Translations under genes and position numbers: made by a program | Assembly (NCBI RefSeq): GCF_902459465.1 | Contig: NC_047065.1 | Coordinates: 14,733,634-14,797,633, forward strand | Direction of reading: 5' to 3' | DNA length: 64,000 bases | Source of the DNA: Asterias rubens | Lineage: Eukaryota > Echinodermata > Asteroidea > Forcipulatida > Asteriidae | Notes under the pieces: model-generated | Told to the model about the DNA's origin: nothing | The model's input: only the letters and a program-made list of their open reading frames with translations | Database searches by the model: none | Part shown: positions 56,282 through 64,000 of the stretch, piece after piece | How the letters are laid out: the number at the start of each line of letters is the position of its first letter | Position numbering within the stretch: position 1 is the stretch's first letter

Positions 56282-59200
56282 ATGGAGCGCTCTTTCAATA
56301 GTTCCAGTGGTTCGTTGGGCGGGAACCATCAACATGAACACGGTGATGCCTCCCAAATATTAAAAGACCTTTTAAATGTGGGGAAATCTTCCCCGAAACA
56401 AGGTAGGCCTAAAAATTAATTTTGTTTGAGTTTACATTCATTCACATTGTGCAATGTGTGTTTTGTGTTGGGAAGCTCTGTTCATTTCAATACGTAGGCT
56501 AGGCCTGTCATGTCACTCAGCTCTCTATCTCTCTCACACAGCACTTCTTCTATTCTACAGTCAAATTACACTGCACAGGAAAAGGCTGGACTTTCTCATT
56601 AACTCTGGTCACTTTACCTCAGACAAGATTTTTATTTGCTGTATTTTAATAATAATTTTATAATAATAGTTGTGAAAGTTCTGTTATTTATTCAAACTCT
56701 TTGATTTTTTTTTGATATTACATTTTTGAGTGACCATCTTAATTTAGCCTCTATTTACTGAAGTTTTAGCATAATTGACAGATCACAGACAAGTGTTTTT
56801 CAGTTTGAATTTTGATTTGATTTTATTAAAAGAAAGTTTATGTTTTTTTGTTTTTTTTCCTAACTCCGATGAGTGGTGTAAAAGACCACAAGATTTGCTG
56901 CCCAGGTGACAAAAACCTGATCCTGATGCCTCTTAAAAAAATTATTTATAAATAAAGTTTAAAAAAACAATTTCATATATATCCTGCCACCATTTTTTAT
57001 TGGAAAGGTTTCCGTATGGTATGGCGCCATCACTTTTTTTCGATATGAAATAATATACACTGTAGTATCTAATTTACCTCAATGAGATATCCCTTTTTTT
57101 AGTACGAGTGAAAAAGCGGTTGGTGGTACCATACGGAAAGTTATCCTTTTTATTTAGTATGAAATAAATAAAGGAATAAAAGTGTAGTGACGAGTTCTTA
57201 CACGGCCGTTTAAAGCCGGCAGGGTCGAATTGCCGTGTGATAAAGCGCATGGCAACGACCCTGCAAGGTTTTAAACGGACGTTTAAGAACGAGTCACTAG
57301 TCTTTTATTCTCATTCATAAATGCCCTTTTATTTTAAAAACTTTGTGAAGAGTCTGTTGCGCGTAGGTTGTGTGTACGCGCGCACACTGAAAATAGATAA
57401 CGCACGCGCGCTTAGAAGTAGATTACGCGCTGTGACTAATAGCTATGAATTGCGTTCAGCGTGATAATCTTGCGCCAGTTATAAACACTGGTCATTATCA
57501 ACCGTTTAAACAACCCCACGTGACGCGCTCTCCACCAATAGGAATAGCGAAACTGTCTGGGGTATTTATGAATTAGTATTTAAATTTACTTAGATGAGGT
57601 ATTCCTTTTGGTTGAATTAGTGAAAAGTGGTTGCAGGATATGGAAATCTTTCCTGTTGTCTAAGTTCTACCTTCAGGGACAGTATGAGTAATGGGCCTTA
57701 AGCTTTTAAATTAAGGACCCCCCCCCCCCCATTTTGGGCATCTGTAACACATATCATTTGTTTTAAAGATGGTTAAAAACACACTGTACATTTACATTCA
57801 CAAAACAAGTGCATCTTTTTTGGTGAACTACATGCAAAAGAAATCCACCCACCAAATCAAATTTCTTACTCAAAATCCTGTTTTAATGTCAACAAAGCAT
57901 ACTCAATGCTAGAAGAACCCCTATGGTCGGACCTACCAAATGCCAGGCAGACAACACGTTACCTGACATTTAAGAAGAATGCTGCCCTCTAGCTATAAAG
58001 GGTAAAAAATGTCTGCTGGTAGACAGAAAACCCTTCAGGGAGACTAAGAAACTTTTCTCTGAGGTAAAAGTTAGGCCTTCAGAGCACGTTTCCAAGCATT
58101 CTTGTGCATCAGACTAAAATTAAGATTGCATTTATATGTTTCAAAACTGAGTGGTTTGTGTAATTTATACACTGTTACTTTATTGTTGTAAGGGCAAGAT
58201 AGTTTTCCCTTCTACCAGCTGTGGAGTAACCAAACATCTTTATTTGGGGGGGGGGGGGGCAAGTAGTTTGAAACGACAGGGTGAACTTAATATATCATCA
58301 TCTCATGTGGGGGGGGGGGCAAGATGGGGCAAAGGTTCTGGGGGCATGGGGAATGGTGCCCCCTTTTGGTTACATCACTGTGTCTACCAGGGAAATAAAA
58401 CATTGGCATTGAGCATTTTAAAGTGAACAAAAAACAAGGGCCTGGGAAGCAATGGCCTCTGTTGCCTGTGTGACACATCAGCCCTGAATTGGATTGTTTT
58501 TTTTAGTTTTTTTTAATGTTTTTGTTATTGTGCTCTTTCCTAAATAAATGCTAGCTCAATGTTTTGTCTTTACAGCCTATAGTTCAACTGACAGTGCAGT
58601 AACCCATCACAGCATGGACAGGAATGCTGGAAAGTAAGTTATACTGATTTTTTTATATATATTTGTTTTATTCACTCTTTAAAATCATGCAAAAAATAGT
58701 TAATGGCCTGACGTTTCGACCCTAGCAGAGTCTTTCTCGAAGGCTAAATGACAACACAACAAACATGAACAGGTAACTAAGTGAAACATAAGTGCTTATG
58801 TTTCACTTAGTTACCTGTTCATGTTTGTTGTGTGATGTGTCAAAGCTTGAGGCGAAGCTGGAGTGTCCTCTTCAGGGCACATGCCTGACTACATGTACAC
58901 TGGGGTGTTGTGGCCGAGCGGATAAGAGCACCGAATTCAGGCTCTGGTGGCAAAGGTGATTCTGTTCGAATCCCGGTCGTGACACTTATGTCCCTGAGCA
59001 AGACACTTCACTGTAATTGCTTCTCTCCACCCAGGGGTAATGGGTACCTGTGAGGGCAGAGTTGGTTCTTGTGATGGATTAGCCTTGATTGCGCTACATA
59101 TTTGGCGGCACAGGCTGTATACTCCCTATGGAGCTGAGATGGTTTAAGGAATGATTTAAGGCCCAGTGCCCAGGGGTAATAATGTTGAGGCACCATGAGC

Positions 59201-62200
59201 GTCACTGCGTGACAGACCTGAGCGCTATATAAGAAGCCACTATATTATTTATTATTGAGTTATTACTAATATGTTAAATTCTCTTGGAACAGTAACAACA
59301 TTAAGTCCTAACACTAGGGTGTTGGGACAAGTTTAATCGTGAATCAAAATAGTGTGTCCATTTATTTGTTGTGTTCATTTATTCATTCAATTTCCTCTTG
59401 TCACAGGATGTCTGGCGCCCAGGTTGGACAACCTCAGGTAGGAAACAACCTTTTTTCAAACATGAAGTTTGATGTTTTGCGATTTTTGAAACGTGTACGT
59501 CAGTGGACACATGAAAATATATCAATGTGAAACTTTTTGGTATTTCCCTTCTGATTTGAAACTGTGCCAAAATTCCACTCCCTACAAAGCTAGCTACTCA
59601 CACTTTTGACTCAGACTGGCCAGTAGCTTTACACACTCTCTCTGGCTTTACCGTTGGAATGAAGTGAACACAACCAGACATGATCAGTGATGCATAGTGT
59701 AAATTGTTTTGGCTGGTGAAACAGTGGGCTCCAAAGGATTTGAAACAGTACACACAAGTTTGGTTTCTCGGCAGGTGTCCAATTGGCCGCTATGGGTGCG
59801 ACTAACACTATTTTGAAAATTTTCCCATTATTTCTTCAGGACATTGACCCGGATGGCACCGAGGTTGGAGCCCCAAGAAGTCTAGAGAGTAAAGTCAGAC
59901 AGACTATGTGAGTTATTTCATTTTAAGAAAGACAGCCACTTACTGCTGCTGATGGGTGCCAGAATTTCAGTCACAAATGCTAAAATTGTCAGTCAGGAAA
60001 AATTTGACATTTCTGTGGATAAGAGGCTTTCTGTGAAACTATTTCATCTGAAATGCCCCTATTTTATTATCAATAACAATATGTCAACAAATTTCAACTC
60101 CGCGATAACTATGCAATAACTACACGATAACTTCTACACACAAACACACACAAAAGTGTTAACACCTGCAATCGTGGACCCTCCTTTGTTCAACTCTTTG
60201 TGATAGCAACCATGGACCACAATGATTTCCTTTGTGATAGCAACCGTGGACCTATTGTTACTTTTGTTATAGGTCCCCGGTTTGAATGTGGATACCTACC
60301 CACACACACCAAAAAATTAACTCGCACAAAAATTGCATTTAAGCAACTATTTGGGATTCAAATTTCCATGGTGTCCATTTGTATCCACTGACATTCTTGA
60401 TGAAAGGAAATTCGACAGAAGACAATATAAAACTATCACAGATGACTTTTGTCATGTCTTTATATTAATTTGGGGGGGCTAATCATCCTTACTCGCAGCT
60501 AAGAGCTGAATTGCGAAGGACGCGGCTACAACGTGTTCGAGACGCAGGCATGCAATGGCGCATTCAGCTGCCAGCCACATCAACCCATTATGACCACGGA
60601 GCACAGCCATTATTTATTAATTATTTGGACTATAAATCAGCATTAGATTGACAAAACAACAATCAAAGACCCTACCTTTACTTCACTGTTGGGTGCTCAG
60701 CATATGGAAGATTTTAAGGCATCTTGGCGGATGCACTTGTGAGGGTTTGTTTGATATTTTGAGGAATTTTTAGAGACAAACCTCAATGGTTAATTGACCC
60801 TTTACAAATAGCTGATACCACCTTTGAATACTAACTGACACCATTGACTGATCTCTTAGTGCGCTTGAAGGAGATGACAACAAAGGCTCAGTGGCAGTGT
60901 ATGGCCGCGACGTCAGTGTCATACCAAGTGACGCCTCCAAGAGGGACAGCTCTGCACCAGGAAGTAATAAGGTGAGTGTGGGGGTACAATCTTGACCCGA
61001 ATCAACACCAAAACCTTCAAAAACAATATCAACTGCAAGGGCAGAGATGGTTCTTGTGATTGGTTTAGCCAATAGTGATGGGCAAATAGTGAAATTTTGG
61101 TATTCGGATACCGCTGGCCAACTATCCGAAATACACTGGATATTCGAATTGTTTTTGCCGCTCGAGGGCGCTGTTGAATGAATGAGATCTTATGGGCGGA
61201 TTGATATTAGTTTTAGACAGTGTCACTCGGTTCATTCATAAAAATAACTGGATCTAATTTAAAGATGGCGATTTGCTTTTTCCTTTTGATCTTTTGATCG
61301 TGATTGACTCTACGTGAAGAAAAACTTTCGTAATCTTTGAACAAATTACGTCAGAAATGTCATTGTTTTAACTCTTCACGGAGGTGAGCATAGTTAAATA
61401 CTTAATTTATGCTGTTTTATGCTGTCTTAATAGAAGTTTCATAAGGATTCAGACAAAACATTCCTATCGGTTGACGTCCGCGGATATTCGGATATTAAAG
61501 AATATCCGGTTACTTGGTTGTAATTACAGAACTATCCGGTTTATAAATAGGTATTCGCGCCCATTGCGGAAATCGGGTTAAGAAAAAAAAGGCATTCGTG
61601 GTTACGGATAGGAAAACCTATTCGCCATTGACCAGATATTTGAATAATTCGCCCAGGCCTATTAGCCAAGTAGCGCATATATTGCGCACAGGCTGTATAT
61701 TCCCCAGGGAGCTGAGATGGTTTAAGGAAAGATTTAAGGCGCAGTGACCCGGGGTAGTAATGTCGGAAGCGCGTTGAGACACCCCTCGGGCGTGAAAAGC
61801 GCTATATTATTAATATTATTATTATGGTTGATTATGTTGGACTGAGGACCGCACTAGTAAACTGAATTGTGCTATGCATGGGATCAATCGTACCGTCATA
61901 ATCAGAGACCAGCTGTTTGGTACTGACTTACCATATGGTGTTGGATTGTGTTTTAGTAAGGAAGGAACTTAGTAAATCACCATACACAGTTCCTGGTCAA
62001 CCCTCCTGCTGTTTTACCATTTAATGTATAATCCGTTGTGGTTTTGTACGATAGATGCTAAATGCCATCCTGAAGTACGATATCATGTGGTGCTTTACCA
62101 TCTGAGCTATCTACATTGCGTATAATATTTTGAATGTATTTTATTCATCATTCGTTAAAATTATAAAATTTCAGCCAATACTTTTGAATAATGGTTTGTC

Positions 62201-63686
62201 ATGTTTAGGTCAAGATCACACCAGTAGTGAAGTACGATTGGGAGCATAAGTACTACATTGGAGATCTGGTGGCTGTCAACCAATCCTACCTGGTCTACGT
62301 CCTCAAGAGTAAGTACACCTTATCAGGGCTCGACACTAACACTAAACTGTAGGGCCTAGAGGCCAATGGTTTTAGCTTTGGGCCAGTAAACTCACAAATG
62401 GACAAGTGTGATGGTAGTTCAAACAGTAAACTCAGAAATGGACAAGTTTGATAGTGGCTCAAAATTACCACTGGAAAGTGGATCCAGAGGCCATTTAATT
62501 TAGCTATGGGAAAGTCAACTCACAAACGGACAGGTCCGATGATGGCTCAAAACTAACACTGGACTGTCAGGCCTCAAGGCCAGTGATTTTAGCTTTGGGG
62601 CAGTAAACTCATGAATGGACAAATCCAATGATGGTTTGAAACTAACACTAGACCGCAGCACTATGAAATTGGGCCCTAGTTTGCGCTAGTTTTTTGCTGG
62701 AAAGTACAGACCAGATTTGTTCGTTCTACAAAGAAGGAAGTAAATTTTGTTTCTGCTAGTTAAAACTACATTTGCAATTTTGATATTTACTGATGTTTTA
62801 GAACATGTTTTTCTTTCATTTTCACCCCGACTCAATCAGTCCAGAGTGGGTATGGCCTCCGCATCCTGGACAGACGCACATCTGTGAGGGCGCTTTTGAA
62901 GGGCTTTGACTTCATCATCACCGACGTGGCCTTTGCCCACCATCAGTCAAACACACTCGGATGCATCGACAGGATAGGCAACATCACCGTGTGGAACATT
63001 TGTGAAGCAGATGGAAATATTATGTATCTTTTTTGCATCTTTGTACAGTTGATTAACCCTCCTACTGTATGACCATTTAGTCATATCCACTGTGGTTATG
63101 AATAAGTGAATAAAGCAGTAAGGGATGAGGTGGTCAATGGCTGTTTAAACCGGCAGGGTTTTGGCCATGCGATTATCGCACAGCTACATGAACAACCCTG
63201 CAAGGTTTCCATGGGCCGTTTAAGATGAGTCACCACTATTTTAATCTCATTCATAAATATCCTTTGTTAAAAATATCTTAAAACCTTAAAAAATTGAGAA
63301 CAAGTCTGACAGTTAAGCCTCAGGTCACCTCATCTCTGTGATGAATTTTTATCCATGTTGAGCGCTAAGTAGCTCCTCGTACAAGTTTAGAACCTACCGA
63401 CTTTAATTTGCACTAATGTTGCAAGGTCACAGCTTCAAGTCCCATTCCAGTTGACTTTTCTTTCCTTCACCCCTCAAATTAAGTCATTTTTCTTGAACCC
63501 TTCCTTGACTACACCTCACATAGGCCCACTCCCAAGCTAAAAATTATCCGGCCAGGAAACACCCAACCCAGTGACTATCACCGCCTTGTATGGTGCCCGT
63601 ACCTCCCTGATGACCCCTCGAACAGCGAGAGCAGTTCCTTCACGGAAGAAAACAGTCGCCTCCTGGCCGTCACTCATAACGAAAAG
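56282..63686 (+). CDS. EDC4: Enhancer of mRNA-decapping protein 4, 5' part (8 exons, continues past the window)
   Basis: Exons: 56282-56402, 58576-58633, 59407-59437, 59840-59907, 60860-60971, 62209-62308, 62840-63023, 63524-63686. All junctions are GT-AG with matching phase; 279 codons, then intron to the window end. The N-terminus has DASQILKDLLNVG, close to the human HLRDILKL segment. A Ser-rich linker follows. Then come GSNKVKITPVVKYDWEHKYY, LLKGF, DVAFAHHQSN, GNITVWNI and HRLVWCPYLPDD, the opening blades of the WD40 domain as in human EDC4/Ge-1. EDC4 is the P-body scaffold that joins DCP1 and DCP2 and promotes 5' cap removal. The large 3' part (coiled coils and C-terminal helical domain) must lie beyond 64000. 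Confidence 0.95.
57003..57150. repeat. Family G palindromic repeat
   Basis: GGTTTCCGTATGGTATGGCG on the left mirrors TGGTGGTACCATACGGAAAG on the right. It lies in EDC4 intron 1. Confidence 0.85.
57160..57570. repeat. Family F element
   Basis: An inner inverted pair (ACGGCCGTTTAAAGCCGGCA / GTTTTAAACGGACGTTTAAG) and the outer part GCTCTCCACCAATAGGAATA shared with 54625-54872. It lies in EDC4 intron 1. Confidence 0.8.
58688..58793 (+). repeat. Copy of the ACGTTTCGACCC repeat
   Basis: Near-identical to 19140-19246. It lies in EDC4 intron 2 and leads into the perfect palindrome below. Confidence 0.9.
58754..58833. repeat. Perfect 80-bp palindrome
   Basis: Two 39-bp perfect arms with a 2-bp spacer (left arm begins ACACAACAAACATGAACAGG). 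It arises where the repeat above meets an inverted copy of its own end. Confidence 0.9.
58906..59275 (+). repeat. tRNA-Leu-derived SINE
   Basis: TTGTGGCCGAGCGGATAAGA and CTGTTCGAATCCCGG, then CCTGAGCAAGACACTTCACT and a GAGCGCTATATAAGAAGCCA end with a TTATTTATTATT tail. It lies in EDC4 intron 2. Confidence 0.85.
61030..61830 (+). repeat. SINE 3' part split by a hAT-type element
   Basis: 61030-61072 (GGGCAGAGATGGTTCTTGTG) and 61670-61830 (GCGCACAGGCTGTATATTCC...GCGCTATATTATTA) together match the 3' part of the SINE at 58906-59275. The insert lies between. It is in EDC4 intron 5. Confidence 0.85.
61073..61661. mobile_element. Non-autonomous hAT-type element, 589 bp
   Basis: Flanked by TTAGCCAA on both sides (61065-61072 and 61662-61669), an 8-bp target duplication. 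Ends are TAGTGATGGGC and GCCCAGGCCTA (inverted, three mismatches). No transposase frame. Confidence 0.85.
63105..63255. repeat. Family F related palindrome
   Basis: ATGGCTGTTTAAACCGGCAG on the left, CCATGGGCCGTTTAAGATGA on the right, and AACCCTGCAAGG shared with 57160-57570. It lies in EDC4 intron 7. Confidence 0.75.
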
Positions 63687-64000
63687 GTAGGAGCTAAATT
63701 TGAAGATAGAAACACATGTAATAATAAAACCGGAGTCTTATACAGTGATTGTATTTACCAATAAGGCACTTGAACAAATAGAAACATTGAATAATAATAA
63801 TTGGTTCTTGTATAGCACATATATCCTGGCAGCTACATCAAGGTAATGTAAAACATTAGTATCGCTGTTCATCAGGCAAATTTTTAGACCATTTCTTTAA
63901 TTTTCTCAACTCCCTTGGTAGCATACAGATTCTTAAATGAGGCCTGAGTGGGTTCATCCAACACACTACTGTCTCACCCCTCGCCGGTTCATATTTATAC

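Noticed and set aside
1-64000. CRISPR array, operon or phage-like system
   Set aside because: No regularly spaced repeats or prokaryotic gene layout; repeats are dispersed MITEs, SINEs and LINE ends, and genes have spliceosomal introns.

Overview
This is eukaryotic genomic DNA, AT-rich and intron-rich, from a deuterostome invertebrate. I infer an echinoderm, most likely a sea star. The reasons are animal genes split by GT-AG introns, single-exon C/EBP genes, a GPI-type Ig protein and a C-type lectin, and a dense load of short palindromic repeats and tRNA-derived SINEs. The species cannot be fixed without a search. There is no CRISPR array, operon or prokaryotic feature.

Layout. 1-10 kb: two immune-type cell-surface or secreted protein genes, an Ig-domain protein (minus strand, 1114-2022) and a C-type lectin with a C-terminal cysteine-rich region (plus strand, 5563-6399), separated by transposon debris. 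11.0-17.6 kb: a complete seven-exon gene on the minus strand for a 15-hydroxyprostaglandin dehydrogenase-like enzyme (HPGD, 263 aa), with introns full of nested repeats. 22.7-27.7 kb: two divergently transcribed bZIP genes, C/EBP-gamma (minus) and an A/B/D/E-type C/EBP (plus). 27.7-29.9 kb: probable 3' UTR of C/EBP. 30-39 kb: intergenic, repeat-bearing. 39.4-55.8 kb: a complete 17-exon gene on the minus strand for SPIDR, the scaffold protein of homologous recombination (982 aa reconstructed; every exon junction keeps phase). 56.3-63.7 kb: the first eight exons (279 codons) of EDC4, the mRNA-decapping scaffold, on the plus strand and cut by the window edge. SPIDR and EDC4 are head to head about 0.5 kb apart.

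How the parts relate. Several promoter-level and linkage features stand out. The C/EBP gene carries a perfect palindromic C/EBP site, an E-box, a CCAAT box and a TATA box in order upstream, which suggests autoregulation. From memory, vertebrates keep CEBPG divergent from CEBPA, and SPIDR tail to tail with CEBPD. The CEBPG-C/EBP-SPIDR order here therefore looks like the pre-duplication ancestral block.

Repeats. At least ten families of palindromic MITE-like elements recur. Several share TTAAAGG-type ends. There are also four CR1/L2-like LINE 3' fragments and at least four kinds of tRNA-derived SINE. Several nested insertions can be ordered in time, including a clean hAT-type element with an 8-bp target duplication inside a SINE. 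No wholly new functional system is evident; the most interesting signals are the linkage block, the C/EBP control region, a changed active-site residue in HPGD and the repeat architecture.
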